Shown: piece after piece, positions 8,442-17,074 of the stretch
Layout: each line of letters starts with the position of its first letter
Position numbering within the stretch: position 1 is the first letter of the stretch
NCBI RefSeq assembly: GCF_001544575.2
Contig: NZ_FCNY02000001.1
Span: forward strand, 62,001 to 126,000
Length of the DNA stretch: 64,000 bases
Reading direction: 5' to 3'
DNA from: Caballeronia cordobensis
Lineage (GTDB): Bacteria; Pseudomonadota; Gammaproteobacteria; Burkholderiales; Burkholderiaceae
Position numbers and translations under genes: made by a program
The notes under the pieces: model-generated
Told to the model about the DNA's origin: nothing
Databases searched by the model: none
Seen by the model: the letters and a program-made list of their open reading frames with translations, nothing else

Positions 8442-8807
8442 AATATCGATTGCGAATCAGGGCTTTCCCCCAATAGGCTGATCAAATTGCGAATGTGTTT
8501 GCGAACGTACATTGTTACGACGCAAGGTTCGCAATACTCTGTTCCAGCGCACGGGGGGAAGCAGCAGAACGCGCTGAGAGACCGAAAAACAGGATGGGCG
8601 GCACTCTGCCGCGGTGTGGGTGAAAGCAAAGCGCAACAACAAGAATCAAAGCGCGAGTTTTTGCCAACGACGCGGCGAGTCGCAGGTGAAGGAAGCCATC
8701 GTCCCGACAAAGAAGTTCAAGAGCCGGCATTCGCCGGCTTTTTCTTTTTGCGTCGAGGCACGGTTCGTCGTTTCGCGCACGCGCTCCCGGCGACGGCGGA
8801 ACCGGGA
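8442..8807. other. Structured intergenic region, possible small RNA or long 3' leader
   Basis: This 366-base gap has no convincing gene but clear structure. The heptamer TTGCGAA occurs at 8450, 8487 and 8499, and inverted at 8528-8534. The last pair forms an 8-bp inverted repeat (8499-8506 with 8527-8534). A 6-bp hairpin lies at 8598-8612, and a strong plus-strand terminator at 8722-8745 ends the region. That is compatible with an independent RNA of about 200 bases or a long 3' untranslated region of the preceding gene. It does not match tmRNA, RNase P RNA or 6S RNA as I know them. Confidence 0.4.
8722..8745 (+). terminator. Rho-independent terminator
   Basis: AGCCGGC (8722-8728), loop ATTC, GCCGGCT (8733-8739), then a run of five T, a C and five T. 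The T tract is only on the plus strand, so it ends transcripts from the left, about 280 bases after the last plus-strand gene. Confidence 0.85.
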
Positions 8808-9194
8808 TCAGCGATAGGCGGCGAACACCGTCCGCGCGCATTCGGCGCACCAGCGACGCGACGCCGCATCGGAACGCGCTTCCCAGACGTGACCGTAGGC
8901 GCATTGCCAGCGCAGGGGCGTCGCGGCGTCCACATAGCTGCTCGAGAGCAGCATGCCGCCGCGCACACGCGCCACTTCGCGCAGGCGCTTCGTCTCCAGG
9001 GTCATCCGCTCGGACGCGCAGTTCATGCAGCGCACGTTCTGCGCGATGTCGAGCGCGGTGTCCCAGTGATGGCCGCGCCCGCATTCCCATACGGGTATCA
9101 CTGTCGCGCCGGCGCTTTGCAGCATCTGATCGCGATAGGTCGCCGCCTCGTCCATCAGGCGAAGGCGCGTTTCGGAGAGAGGAAATTCGCTCAT
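8808..9194 (-). CDS. Small protein with two zinc-ribbon/treble-clef modules
   Basis: A 128-residue cytoplasmic protein made of two similar metal-binding modules. The first has ECGRGHHW followed by RCMNC (about residues 37-63); the second has QCAYGHVW followed by WCAEC (about 95-121). Each follows the pattern C-x3-GH-x-W then C-x2-C, as in the zinc-ribbon repeats often found beside DNA-repair or restriction nucleases. No nuclease domain is attached. The ATG at 9194 is clear. The two copies suggest an internal duplication. Function unknown; nucleic-acid binding is a reasonable inference. Confidence 0.7.
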   Translation of the reverse strand: MSEFPLSETRLRLMDEAATYRDQMLQSAGATVIPVWECGRGHHWDTALDIAQNVRCMNCASERMTLETKRLREVARVRGGMLLSSSYVDAATPLRWQCAYGHVWEARSDAASRRWCAECARTVFAAYR

Positions 9195-9207
9195 CGTATG
9201 CGTGGAA

Positions 9208-9771
9208 TCAGCGCTGGGCGCCGCGGATGGACTCGGAACGCGATGTCGTCACGACGATGCCGTCAGGATCGAAATGCGCGTTGAACATGGCGTCCTGATT
9301 GACGCCGTCTTCGAGCCAATGCCAGCTCCAGACGCGCTCTTTCTTGAGCCGGTATTCCGCGACCTCGGTCGGCTTGCCGAGCAGCCTGCGGACTTCGTCC
9401 ATCGTCATGCCGGGCCGCACCTTGGCGATGTTCGCGGCGGTCAGCACCTGCGTCACGGAAACGAAACGGCCGCTCGCGTCGAGATCGACCATATAGGTGT
9501 TCGTGCCCGCCGGTCCACGCGGATATTCCAGCCGCTTGCTGCCGTCCGTGTAGTTACGTTCGGTTTCGGGCTCGCCCATCTGCTCGCGGATCTGCGCTTC
9601 GGTCGTCACGCCCGGCTGCAGATTCTTGAGCAGCAAATTGTCCGGCTTCACGGCGTTGAAAAGCGCTTTCAACTTGTTCAAGCCTTCCTCGCTTTGCTGC
9701 TGATCGCAGCCGGACAGCAACAGCGACATCGACACTGCCGCGGCCAGCGCGGCAATCACGGTCTTCTTCAT
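9208..9771 (-). CDS. BamE/SmpA/OmlA-domain outer membrane lipoprotein
   Basis: A 187-residue lipoprotein with a signal peptide and lipobox LLSGC, with Cys at about residue 22. The mature part has two BamE-like halves: LQPGVTTEAQIREQMGEPE (about 52-72) and VRPGMTMDEVRRLLGKPTEV (about 117-138). The G-x-T-x2-x-V/I-x2-x-LG-x-P signature is that of the SmpA/OmlA fold. Canonical BamE is shorter and has one copy, so this is a duplicated paralogue rather than certain BamE. It probably sits at the inner leaflet of the outer membrane. It lies 26 bases downstream of the NlpD-like gene and may share its transcript. Confidence 0.82.
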   Translation of the reverse strand: MKKTVIAALAAAVSMSLLLSGCDQQQSEEGLNKLKALFNAVKPDNLLLKNLQPGVTTEAQIREQMGEPETERNYTDGSKRLEYPRGPAGTNTYMVDLDASGRFVSVTQVLTAANIAKVRPGMTMDEVRRLLGKPTEVAEYRLKKERVWSWHWLEDGVNQDAMFNAHFDPDGIVVTTSRSESIRGAQR

Positions 9772-9797
9772 GGGTAACTCCTTCCGCGTGCGCCGGA

Positions 9798-10712
9798 TTA
9801 GCCGCCCGCGCCGAGCAGCGGCATCGGATCGACCGCGGCGCCGGACTTTCTGACTTCAAAATGCAGGGCCGGCGTACCGCTGGGTGCCGTGCCCATATCC
9901 GCGATCGTCGCGCCCTGCTTGACGGAATCGCCTTCCTTCACGAGCAGCTTATCGTTATACGCATATGCGGTCAGATAGTCGTTGCTGTGCTTGACGATGA
10001 TCATGCGCCCGTAAGAACGCAAGCCGCTACCCGCATAGACGACCTTGCCAGCGGCCGCCGCCTTCACGGGCTGTCCGACCTTGCCCTCGATATCGATGCC
10101 CTTGTTGCCGCTCGCGCCGAACTTGCGCACGACTTCGCCGCGCACGGGCCAGACGAACGTGCCCTTCGCAGCGGAGGCGGTGACGGCGGGCTGATGCTCT
10201 TCGCTCGCGGCCGGCTTTTCCGCCGCGGCTTTCTGCGCCACGGATTTCTCCGGCGTGGGCAAAAGCGGCGGCTGCGCGATCTTCGCGCCCGTGGATGCCG
10301 CGGCGGCGTTGCTTGCAGTCGCGGATGCACCCGGCGGCGTCACGCGCAACACCTGCCCGACATTGACCTGCCTGCTTTCTGGCAGATTGTTCCACGTCGC
10401 CAGATCGGCGGGCTTCTGCTTGAAGTTGCGCGAAATGGCGTAGAGCGTGTCGCCCGGCTTCACGCGGTAGAAGCCCGGCTCGACGGCCGCGGACGTGGCC
10501 GGACCAAGCGGCACGACCGGCGCGGGCGTCACGCTCTGCGACGTGGTCTGCACGACCGGCGGCGCGCTCAACGCCGAATTCTCGACGATCGGCGCGGGCG
10601 TGCGCGGCGTCGATGAACATCCGGCGAATCCCGCCACGAGCGCCATGCCCGCGATCGCCGCCCACGGCTTCGCTCCGAAAGCGCTTTTATGCACCACAAC
10701 CAGCTTTTCCAT
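9798..10712 (-). CDS. LysM and M23-domain lipoprotein, NlpD-like amidase activator
   Basis: A 304-residue envelope lipoprotein. A signal peptide with lipobox FAGC (Cys near residue 32) is followed by a Pro/Val-rich linker and one LysM domain (about 80-122, YRVKPGDTLYAISRNF). A low-complexity Ala/Ser spacer then precedes a C-terminal M23 domain (about 190-300). The first metal motif reads NKGID instead of H-x3-D, and the late one AYAYND rather than AYAHxD. As in NlpD/EnvC, the domain is therefore probably catalytically dead and activates peptidoglycan amidases at the division site. Genuine nlpD usually precedes rpoS, which is absent here, so this is likely a paralogue. Confidence 0.85.
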   Translation of the reverse strand: MEKLVVVHKSAFGAKPWAAIAGMALVAGFAGCSSTPRTPAPIVENSALSAPPVVQTTSQSVTPAPVVPLGPATSAAVEPGFYRVKPGDTLYAISRNFKQKPADLATWNNLPESRQVNVGQVLRVTPPGASATASNAAAASTGAKIAQPPLLPTPEKSVAQKAAAEKPAASEEHQPAVTASAAKGTFVWPVRGEVVRKFGASGNKGIDIEGKVGQPVKAAAAGKVVYAGSGLRSYGRMIIVKHSNDYLTAYAYNDKLLVKEGDSVKQGATIADMGTAPSGTPALHFEVRKSGAAVDPMPLLGAGG

Positions 10713-11094
10713 GCTCTTCGTCTTGACTCTTCTGACTAGTCCGGCCGCGCTCGCACGCGGCGCCCTCGTTATGCACACATGCTCAGAGCGATGCTCCGAA
10801 CGAATTCCAAACTCTGAAGAAACACAAACCCCGCCAGCATAAAACATTACAGAAACAATTTCGTCGCTGTGATCTAAACGATTCACTTTGAAAACCGCCG
10901 ACGTAACCGTTTGGCATTCTAAATTTTTGACGTAAATCGCGGGACCTCGTGGCGCGAGCCACCGGGGCAAATCGCGCACCACTGCGCCGACAATCTTTGA
11001 CAGTCAGCAGGCCGCCCTTTCCGCTACATTTTCCGCGCCCGGTTGCAGGTCCGCCTGCAACCCGCAATTCTCAATCTCACTGGAGTCTCAACGC
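10713..11094. other. Divergent intergenic region with a hairpin in the yeaQ-like leader
   Basis: This 382-base stretch separates the NlpD-like gene and the YeaQ-like gene and is A+T-rich in its left half. A TTGACA box lies at 10997-11002, but no well-spaced -10 follows; TACATT at 11025 is 22 bases away. A perfect 9-bp inverted repeat with a TCCG tetraloop spans 11041-11062, about 30 bases before the start codon, and would form a stable hairpin in the message. I see no gene in the rest. Confidence 0.5.
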
Positions 11095-11355
11095 ATGCAA
11101 ATCCTGCAACACGGCATCATCCTCAGTCTGATCATCGGCGGCGTAGCCGGCTGGCTCGCCGGCCTCATCATGAACGGCAGCGGTTTCGGCGTGATCGTCG
11201 ATATCCTCGTCGGCATCGTGGGCGGCGTCATCGGTGGATGGCTCTTCGGCATGCTCGGCGTCTCGTTCGGCGGCGGCATCCTCGGCACGCTGATCACCGC
11301 TGTGATCGGCGCGGTGGTGCTGATTTTCGTCATCCGCCTGTTCCGCCGCGGATAA
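11095..11355 (+). CDS. GlsB/YeaQ/YmgE family stress-response membrane protein
   Basis: An 86-residue, very hydrophobic and glycine-rich inner-membrane protein with three transmembrane segments (about 5-22, 30-53 and 58-82). The family pattern is present: GGVAGWLAGLIMNGSGFGVIVDILVGIVGG, with glycine-zipper spacing. Family members are induced by general or acid stress and have no known enzymatic activity. The ribosome site GGAG lies 9 bases before the ATG. A strong hairpin precedes it in the leader. Confidence 0.88.
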   Translation: MQILQHGIILSLIIGGVAGWLAGLIMNGSGFGVIVDILVGIVGGVIGGWLFGMLGVSFGGGILGTLITAVIGAVVLIFVIRLFRRG

Positions 11356-11417
11356 CGCCGCTGCACAGCGCTCGCGAGGCGGCCGTCCGGCGGCCTCGCG
11401 GGGGAATGCATCCGGAC

Positions 11418-12077
11418 TCAGGCCTTCGAGTTGCGGCGGCTCATTTTCCACAGCGCGCCGATCGCAATCGGCACGATCGCCGCACCGATCCCCACCAGCA
11501 CGATCACATTCAGATACTGCTTGATGAACGGAATGTTGCCGAAGAAATAGCCGAGCAACACGAGCAGCAGCACCCAGATGAGCGCGCCCAGAATATTGAA
11601 GAGCTGAAAGCGCGCGTGACTCATCGACGACACCCCCGCGACGAACGGCGCGAAGGTCCGCACCACCGGCACGAAACGCGCTATCACGATGGTCTTGCCG
11701 CCGTGTTTCTCGTAGAAGTTGTGCGTCTTTTGCAGCGCCGCCCGGTCGAGAAAGCGTTCGAGCACGGGAATGTTCGTGTCGAAGACCTTCGGCCCGATGG
11801 CGCGCCCGATCCAGTAATTCACCGTATTGCCGACGATCGCCGCGACGAGCAGCAGCGCGATCAGCGCGAACAGATCCATCTCGTGCGATGCGGCGAACGC
11901 CCCGCCGATGAACAGCAGCGAATCGCCCGGCAGAAACGGAAACACGACGAGCCCGGTTTCGCAGAACACGATCAGGAACAAGACCGCGTAGACCCAGGCG
12001 CCGTAATTCTGGATGAAGACACCGAGCGACTTGTCGATGTGAAGGATGAGTCCCAGGAATTGCAGCAGCGTGTCCAA
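11418..12077 (-). CDS. DedA family inner-membrane protein
   Basis: A 219-residue polytopic membrane protein of the DedA/SNARE-associated (VTT) family; members act as undecaprenyl-phosphate or phospholipid flippases and need the proton motive force. The two signatures are present: ETGLVVFPFLPGDSLLF (about 42-58), with the functional acidic residue, and RFVPVVRTFAPFVAG (about 138-152), with the paired arginines. The best start is TTG at 12077, preceded by GAGGAAAG; no in-frame ATG lies upstream. Confidence 0.88.
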   Translation of the reverse strand: MDTLLQFLGLILHIDKSLGVFIQNYGAWVYAVLFLIVFCETGLVVFPFLPGDSLLFIGGAFAASHEMDLFALIALLLVAAIVGNTVNYWIGRAIGPKVFDTNIPVLERFLDRAALQKTHNFYEKHGGKTIVIARFVPVVRTFAPFVAGVSSMSHARFQLFNILGALIWVLLLVLLGYFFGNIPFIKQYLNVIVLVGIGAAIVPIAIGALWKMSRRNSKA

Positions 12078-12280
12078 AAAAGCTTTCCTCGAAAAAATTG
12101 CACCGGCGCGGCAAAAAATTGCGCGTCGGCAATGAACAGGGGAGTCGCGCCATGATACCGAAGTGACGCGGCGCGCCGGTTAAAAAACCGTGTCGAAGCG
12201 CCAACCTGCGTTCAGTTGGCGGCCGTGGACAGATGCGGTGCGCGAAGAAGGCGCCCGGTCGCGAACGCTATAATTTCGTC

Positions 12281-14254
12281 ATGGCCGATCTCAACGAACC
12301 CACCGCCAGCGCCGCCATCGACGGCCCGGCAGCCGCTTTGACAGCCGGCGACGCGCGCCGTTCGCGCGCCATCGCCCCGCTGCCCGACCAGCTCATCAGC
12401 CAGATCGCCGCGGGCGAGGTCGTGGAGCGGCCGGCGTCGGTCGTCAAGGAGCTGCTGGAAAACGCGCTCGACGCGGGCGCGCGCACGCTGCGCATCACGC
12501 TCGACGAAGGCGGCGTGAAGCGCATCGTGGTCGCCGACGACGGCTATGGCATGCCGCCGAACGAACTTCCCCTCGCGCTCATGCGCCACGCGACGAGCAA
12601 GATCCGCTCGCTCGCCGAACTCGAAGCCGTCGCCACGCTCGGGTTTCGCGGCGAGGCGATCGCATCGATCGCGTCCGTCGCCGAATTGTTCATCACGAGC
12701 CGCACCGAAAGCTGCCCGCACGCGACGCGCATCGACGCGCAGACCGGCGTGATCTCGCCCGCCGCGGGCACCGTCGGCACCACGATGGAAGTGCGCGAGT
12801 TGTACTTCAACACGCCCGCGCGCCGCAAGTTCCTGAAGAGCGAGCAAACCGAACTCGGCCATTGCCTCGATGTGATCCGCCGCACGGCGCTCGCGCGGCC
12901 CGACGTCGCGATTTCGGTGATGCACAACGGCCGCGCCGTCGAGCACTGGAACGCGAGCGATCCGCAGGCGCGCGTCGCGAAGATTCTCGGCGAGGTGTTC
13001 GAGACCGCGCATCTGCCGCTCGACGAGCGCGCGGGTCCGCTCGCCGTCTATGGCTGCGCGGGTTTGCCGACCGCGAGCCGCGGCCGCGCCGACCAGCAGT
13101 ATTTCTTCGTGAACGGCCGTTTCGTGCGCGACAAGCTGCTCACGCACGCCGTGCGCGCCGCATACGAAGACGTGCTGCACGGCAACCGCTACCCGGCGTA
13201 CGTGCTGTTTCTCGACCTGCCGCCCGAATCGGTCGATGTGAACGTGCATCCGTCGAAGATCGAAGTGCGCTTTCGCGATTCGCGCTCGATTCACCAGTAC
13301 GTGTTTCACGCCGTGCAGCGTGCGCTCGCGCGGCATGCGGGCGCATCGCCGGAAACGACCTCGGGCGGGCACGCAGCGCAACTCACGCCCACGGGCGAAT
13401 CGTCGTTCAGCGCGAAGCCTTTTTCCGGCACGCCTGAGACGCTCTCGTTGAAAAGCGAGAACGGCACGAACTGGATGCGTCAGTCGCGCATGACGCAAGG
13501 CACGCTGCCGGTCGCGCAGCCGCTCGCGCTCTACGATGCGCTCTTCGGCCGCAAGGATGCCGGCGCCGGCACGCCCGATGCCACGACCACGCGCGACGAG
13601 CCGTCGCCGGCGGTGGCGTGGGCGTCGGAGGACACGCCGGCTTACAACTCGCCGCTCGATAGCCACGACGAACAGCCGCTCGGTTTCGCCGTCGGCCAGA
13701 TTCACGGCATCTATGTGCTGGCGCAGAACGCGCGCGGGCTCGTGATCGTCGACATGCACGCCGCGCACGAGCGCATTCTCTACGAGCAGTTCAAGCACGC
13801 GCTCGCCGATCGCGCGATCGCCGTGCAGCCGCTGCTGATTCCCGTCTCGATGACGGCCGAGCCGGTCGAAATCGGCATCGTCGAGGAAGAGCGCGAGACG
13901 CTCGACGCGCTCGGCTTCGATCTCGCCGTGCTCTCGCCGACCTCGATCGCGATCCGCGCCGTGCCCGCGCTTTTGAAAGACGCCGATCTGCAAGCGCTTG
14001 CGCGCGCCGTGCTCGCGGACCTGCATGCTTACGGCGGCTCGCGCGTGCTGACCGAACGCCAGCACGAGCTGCTCGGCACGCTCGCCTGCCACAACGCGGT
14101 GCGGGCGAACCGGCGGCTCACGCTCGACGAAATGAACGCGCTTTTGCGTCAGATGGAAGCGACCGAGCGCGCGGACCAGTGCAATCACGGCCGGCCGACG
14201 TGGTATCAGCTCACCCTCGCCGATCTCGACCGGCTTTTCATGCGCGGCCAATGA
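12281..14254 (+). CDS. mutL: DNA mismatch repair protein MutL
   Basis: A 657-residue GHKL ATPase that couples MutS mismatch recognition to strand removal. The N-terminal half has [18 protein letters not shown] and ATSKI...TLGFRGEA, the ATP-binding motifs (about 60-130), after the conserved [22 protein letters not shown] variable linker covers about 340-460. The C-terminal domain has [12 protein letters not shown], fitting the DQHA-x2-E-x4-E endonuclease motif, and CNHGRPTW near the end. This is the self-nicking type found in species without MutH. The ATG at 12281 is preceded by TATAAT only 6 bases away, so the message may have almost no leader. Its stop overlaps the miaA start. Confidence 0.96.
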   Translation: MADLNEPTASAAIDGPAAALTAGDARRSRAIAPLPDQLISQIAAGEVVERPASVVKELLENALDAGARTLRITLDEGGVKRIVVADDGYGMPPNELPLALMRHATSKIRSLAELEAVATLGFRGEAIASIASVAELFITSRTESCPHATRIDAQTGVISPAAGTVGTTMEVRELYFNTPARRKFLKSEQTELGHCLDVIRRTALARPDVAISVMHNGRAVEHWNASDPQARVAKILGEVFETAHLPLDERAGPLAVYGCAGLPTASRGRADQQYFFVNGRFVRDKLLTHAVRAAYEDVLHGNRYPAYVLFLDLPPESVDVNVHPSKIEVRFRDSRSIHQYVFHAVQRALARHAGASPETTSGGHAAQLTPTGESSFSAKPFSGTPETLSLKSENGTNWMRQSRMTQGTLPVAQPLALYDALFGRKDAGAGTPDATTTRDEPSPAVAWASEDTPAYNSPLDSHDEQPLGFAVGQIHGIYVLAQNARGLVIVDMHAAHERILYEQFKHALADRAIAVQPLLIPVSMTAEPVEIGIVEEERETLDALGFDLAVLSPTSIAIRAVPALLKDADLQALARAVLADLHAYGGSRVLTERQHELLGTLACHNAVRANRRLTLDEMNALLRQMEATERADQCNHGRPTWYQLTLADLDRLFMRGQ

Positions 14255-15192
14255 GCGCCTTGCCGGTAGCGTGTCTGCTTGGCCCGACGGCGTCTGGAAA
14301 AACCGCCGCCGCGCTGGCGTTCGCGGCGCGGCATCCTGTCGAGATCGTCAGCGTGGATTCGGCGCTCGTCTATCGCGAGATGGATATCGGCACGGCCAAG
14401 CCGAGCGCGGAGGAGCGCGCGGCCGCGCCGCATCATCTGATCGACATCATCGATCCCGCCGATGCCTATTCCGCCGCGCAGTTTCGCGCGGACGCGCTGC
14501 GGCTCGCGGGCGAGATCGTCGCGCGCGGCAACGTGCCGTTGCTGGTCGGCGGCACGATGCTGTACTACAAGGCGCTGACGCAAGGACTCAACGATCTTCC
14601 CTCCGCCGATGCTGAGGTGCGCGCCGCGCTCGATGCCGACGCCGCCCGCGACGGCTGGCCCGCGTTGCATGCGCGCCTGGCCGAAGTCGATCCGCAGACC
14701 GCCGCGCGCCTCGCGCCGAACGACTCGCAGCGTATCCAGCGCGCGCTGGAAGTGTTCATGCTGTCCGGCAAGCCGATGTCCGCGCTGCTCGCCGCGCCGC
14801 GCATTCAGGATCGGGAAGCGCCGTACCGCTTCGTGCCGGTGGCGCTGGAGCCGTCGGATCGCGCGGTGCTGCACAAGCGCATCGAGGCGCGTTTCGATGC
14901 GATGCTCGCGCACGGTTTCATCGACGAAGTGCGTGCGTTGCGTGCGCGCGGCGATCTGGATCTCTCGATGCCATCGATGCGCTGCGTCGGTTATCGGCAA
15001 GCGTGGGAGTATCTCGACGGCGCATGCGGCTACAATGAAATGCGCGACAAAGGCATCTTCGCGACGCGGCAGTTGTGCAAGCGGCAGTTGACGTGGTTGA
15101 GGGCGATGCCTGAAAGAGTCGTCGTGGATTGTTGTGCGGGGGATGCGACGGAGCGGGTGGTGGAGGCGGTGGAGCGGATTTTAGGGCGCTGA
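14251..15192 (+). CDS. miaA: tRNA dimethylallyltransferase MiaA
   Basis: A 313-residue enzyme that transfers a dimethylallyl group to N6 of A37 in tRNAs reading UNN codons; MiaB, encoded at 41241-42611, then methylthiolates that base. The P-loop GPTASGKT is at about residues 11-18. The substrate region is [19 protein letters not shown] (about 34-52), and the tRNA-binding motif [14 protein letters not shown] lies near 244-257. The start ATG overlaps the mutL stop in ATGA, so the two are translationally coupled. Confidence 0.96.
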   Translation: MSALPVACLLGPTASGKTAAALAFAARHPVEIVSVDSALVYREMDIGTAKPSAEERAAAPHHLIDIIDPADAYSAAQFRADALRLAGEIVARGNVPLLVGGTMLYYKALTQGLNDLPSADAEVRAALDADAARDGWPALHARLAEVDPQTAARLAPNDSQRIQRALEVFMLSGKPMSALLAAPRIQDREAPYRFVPVALEPSDRAVLHKRIEARFDAMLAHGFIDEVRALRARGDLDLSMPSMRCVGYRQAWEYLDGACGYNEMRDKGIFATRQLCKRQLTWLRAMPERVVVDCCAGDATERVVEAVERILGR

Positions 15193-15275
15193 GGCCAACG
15201 CCGCTTTGCGGGTAGGCCCTGAACGCTCACACGCGCTATGATTAACGGGCCCCTACCGCGCCATTCGGATTCGAT

Positions 15276-15569
15276 ATGAGCAGACCTTCCGCGGCCCTAT
15301 ACGCCCATCGCGACGACATCCTTCGCATTGTCGCCGCCAATCGCGCGGCCAACGCGCGCGTCTTCGGTTCCGTGTTGCATGGCGACGACGACGACGACAG
15401 CGATCTCGATATTCTCGTGGACCCGCTGCCCGGAGCGACATTGCTCGATCTCGGCGCGATTCAGGTCGAACTCGAAGATCTGCTCGGCGTATCGGTCGAC
15501 GTCGTGACGCCGCAGGATCTGCCCGCGGCATTTCGCGGCGAAGTGCTCGACGAGGCGCGCATCGTATGA
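15276..15569 (+). CDS. MNT-domain nucleotidyltransferase antitoxin (MntA-like)
   Basis: A 97-residue minimal nucleotidyltransferase. The active-site pattern G-S-x10-D-x-D is complete (G31, S32, D43, D45), inside an unusual run of acidic residues HGDDDDDSDLD. Further on, VDVVTPQDLP is the usual family end. MntA antitoxins neutralise their HepT partner by adding AMP to it. The next gene overlaps it by four bases (ATGA) and encodes a HepT-type protein, the classic order of the type VII pair. It lies 83 bases downstream of miaA and looks like a small inserted module. Confidence 0.88.
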   Translation: MSRPSAALYAHRDDILRIVAANRAANARVFGSVLHGDDDDDSDLDILVDPLPGATLLDLGAIQVELEDLLGVSVDVVTPQDLPAAFRGEVLDEARIV

Positions 15570-15922
15570 ACGCAAAGCAGCGACAATTGCGTCTCGGGGA
15601 CTATCTGGAACACATGCGGGACGCATCGAGAACCGCGCGCGGGTACCTCGATGGAATCGACAAATCCGAATTCCTCGAAACCCGCATGATCCAGCAAGCC
15701 GTCATTCTGAATCTAATCGTGATCGGCGAGGCGGCGGTTCAGATCGAAGCAGAGTTTCCCGAATTCGCAGCGGCCACGCCGGGCGTGCCTTGGAAGAAAC
15801 TGCGCGGCATGCGCAATCGAATGACACACGGTTACTTCGATACGAACCTCGAAATCGTATGGGAAACGGTGAAAACCGCTTTGCCTGATCTCGAGCAGCT
15901 ACTATTGCAACATCCGGGCTAG
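15566..15922 (+). CDS. HepT-type RNase toxin (DUF86 domain)
   Basis: A 118-residue helical protein of the HEPN superfamily. The catalytic R-x4-H-x-Y motif is intact: R83, H88, Y90 in RNRMTHGYF. The segment VILNLIVIGEAAVQIE matches the helix where other HEPN toxins pack. HepT toxins cleave RNA or tRNA and are inactivated by tri-AMPylation near this motif by MntA. It overlaps the antitoxin gene by four bases, so dose is likely kept equal by coupled translation. A bidirectional terminator follows. Confidence 0.88.
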   Translation: MNAKQRQLRLGDYLEHMRDASRTARGYLDGIDKSEFLETRMIQQAVILNLIVIGEAAVQIEAEFPEFAAATPGVPWKKLRGMRNRMTHGYFDTNLEIVWETVKTALPDLEQLLLQHPG

Positions 15923-15928
15923 AAACAA

Positions 15929-15955
15929 AAAACCCTCGCACCGGGCGAGGGTTTT
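15929..15955. terminator. Bidirectional Rho-independent terminator
   Basis: CCCTCGC (15933-15939), loop ACCGG, GCGAGGG (15945-15951), flanked by A's on the left and TTTT on the right. It works on both strands and separates the plus-strand MNT/HepT module from the minus-strand purM gene. Confidence 0.85.
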
Positions 15956-15979
15956 GGCTGCAACCGAACGGCAAGCGAC

Positions 15980-17035
15980 TCAAACCACCACCGTCTGCGC
16001 CTCCCCTTCCTTGCTTTCGCGCACGACGCCGATCTTCCAGACCTGCTCGCCAGCACCCGACAGCAAACCGGTAGCCGCATCGGCATCTTCGGCCGCGACG
16101 ATCACCGCCATGCCGATGCCGCAATTGAACACGCGATGCATCTCCGCATCCGCAACGCCGCCGTGCTTCTGCAGCCACGCGAAAAGCGGCGGCAGCGGCC
16201 ACGCGCGATGATCCAGCTCAGCCGTCAGCCCTTCGCGCAGCACGCGCGGAATGTTCTCGACGAGACCGCCGCCCGTGATATGCGCCATGCCCTTCACCGT
16301 GACGCTCTGCATCGCGGCAAGCAGCGGCTTGACGTAGATGCGCGTGGGCGCCATCAGCGCGTCGGCGAGCGAGCGGCCGTCAAAATCGGCGTTCAGATCG
16401 GGATTCGCGCGCTCGATGATCTTGCGCACCAGCGAATAACCGTTCGAATGAATGCCGCTCGACGCGAGACCCAGCACGACGTCGCCCGGCTTGATCGTGC
16501 TGCCATCGATGATCTTGCTTTTTTCCACCGCGCCGACCGCGAAACCGGCGAGGTCGTATTCGCCGTCCGGATACATGCCCGGCATTTCCGCCGTCTCGCC
16601 GCCGATCAGCGCGCAGCCCGCGTATTCGCAGCCCTGCGCGATGCCCTTCACGACGTCCGCGGCGGTATCGACATCCAGCTTGCCGCACGCGAAGTAATCG
16701 AGGAAAAAGAGCGGCTCGGCGCCCTGCACCAGAATATCGTTGACGCTCATCGCGACGAGATCCTGGCCGACCGTGTCGTGGCGGTTCAGCGTGAAGGCGA
16801 GGCGCAGCTTGGTGCCGACGCCGTCCGTGCCCGACACGAGCACCGGCTCCTTGTACTTCTTCGGCACTTCGAAAAGCGCGCCGAATCCGCCGATGCCGCC
16901 CAGCACGCCTTCGCGCAGCGTCTTTTTGGCAAACGGCTTGATGCGATCGACGAGCGCGTCGCCCGCGTCGATGTCCACACCCGCGTCGCGATACGACAGA
17001 CCCTGGGTGCCGGAGGCGGATTTCGGTTGATTCAT
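15980..17035 (-). CDS. purM: Phosphoribosylformylglycinamidine cyclo-ligase (AIR synthetase)
   Basis: A 351-residue purine biosynthesis enzyme that closes the imidazole ring of FGAM with ATP to give AIR. N-terminal [21 protein letters not shown] and [10 protein letters not shown] are present, followed by [11 protein letters not shown] (substrate/ATP region, about 68-78). Also present are [45 protein letters not shown] and [16 protein letters not shown]. It is divergent from hda, and a symmetric promoter palindrome lies 21 bases before its start. Confidence 0.96.
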   Translation of the reverse strand: MNQPKSASGTQGLSYRDAGVDIDAGDALVDRIKPFAKKTLREGVLGGIGGFGALFEVPKKYKEPVLVSGTDGVGTKLRLAFTLNRHDTVGQDLVAMSVNDILVQGAEPLFFLDYFACGKLDVDTAADVVKGIAQGCEYAGCALIGGETAEMPGMYPDGEYDLAGFAVGAVEKSKIIDGSTIKPGDVVLGLASSGIHSNGYSLVRKIIERANPDLNADFDGRSLADALMAPTRIYVKPLLAAMQSVTVKGMAHITGGGLVENIPRVLREGLTAELDHRAWPLPPLFAWLQKHGGVADAEMHRVFNCGIGMAVIVAAEDADAATGLLSGAGEQVWKIGVVRESKEGEAQTVVV

Positions 17036-17055
17036 GGGGGGAGTGCGAGAAGGTC

Positions 17056-17074
17056 GGTAAAATGCGATTTTACC
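17056..17074. promoter_or_regulatory. Symmetric divergent promoter element between purM and hda
   Basis: A perfect 19-bp palindrome, GGTAAAAT-GCG-ATTTTACC, places a TAAAAT -10-like hexamer on each strand (17058-17063 plus, 17067-17072 minus). Rightward transcripts would begin near 17070 toward hda and leftward ones near 17060 toward purM. No consensus -35 box is obvious on either side. It could also be an operator. Confidence 0.5.

Noticed and set aside
8551..8570. GGGGGGAAGCAGCAG as part of a signal-recognition-particle RNA
   Set aside because: It resembles only a few bases of the 4.5S RNA core; the conserved GGTCAGGTCCGG part and the long stem are missing.
12212..14251. Very long open frame on the minus strand opposite mutL
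   Set aside because: It is an artefact of high GC codon use: Arg/Ala/His-rich, no family pattern, no ribosome site, and it lies opposite a clear mutL.
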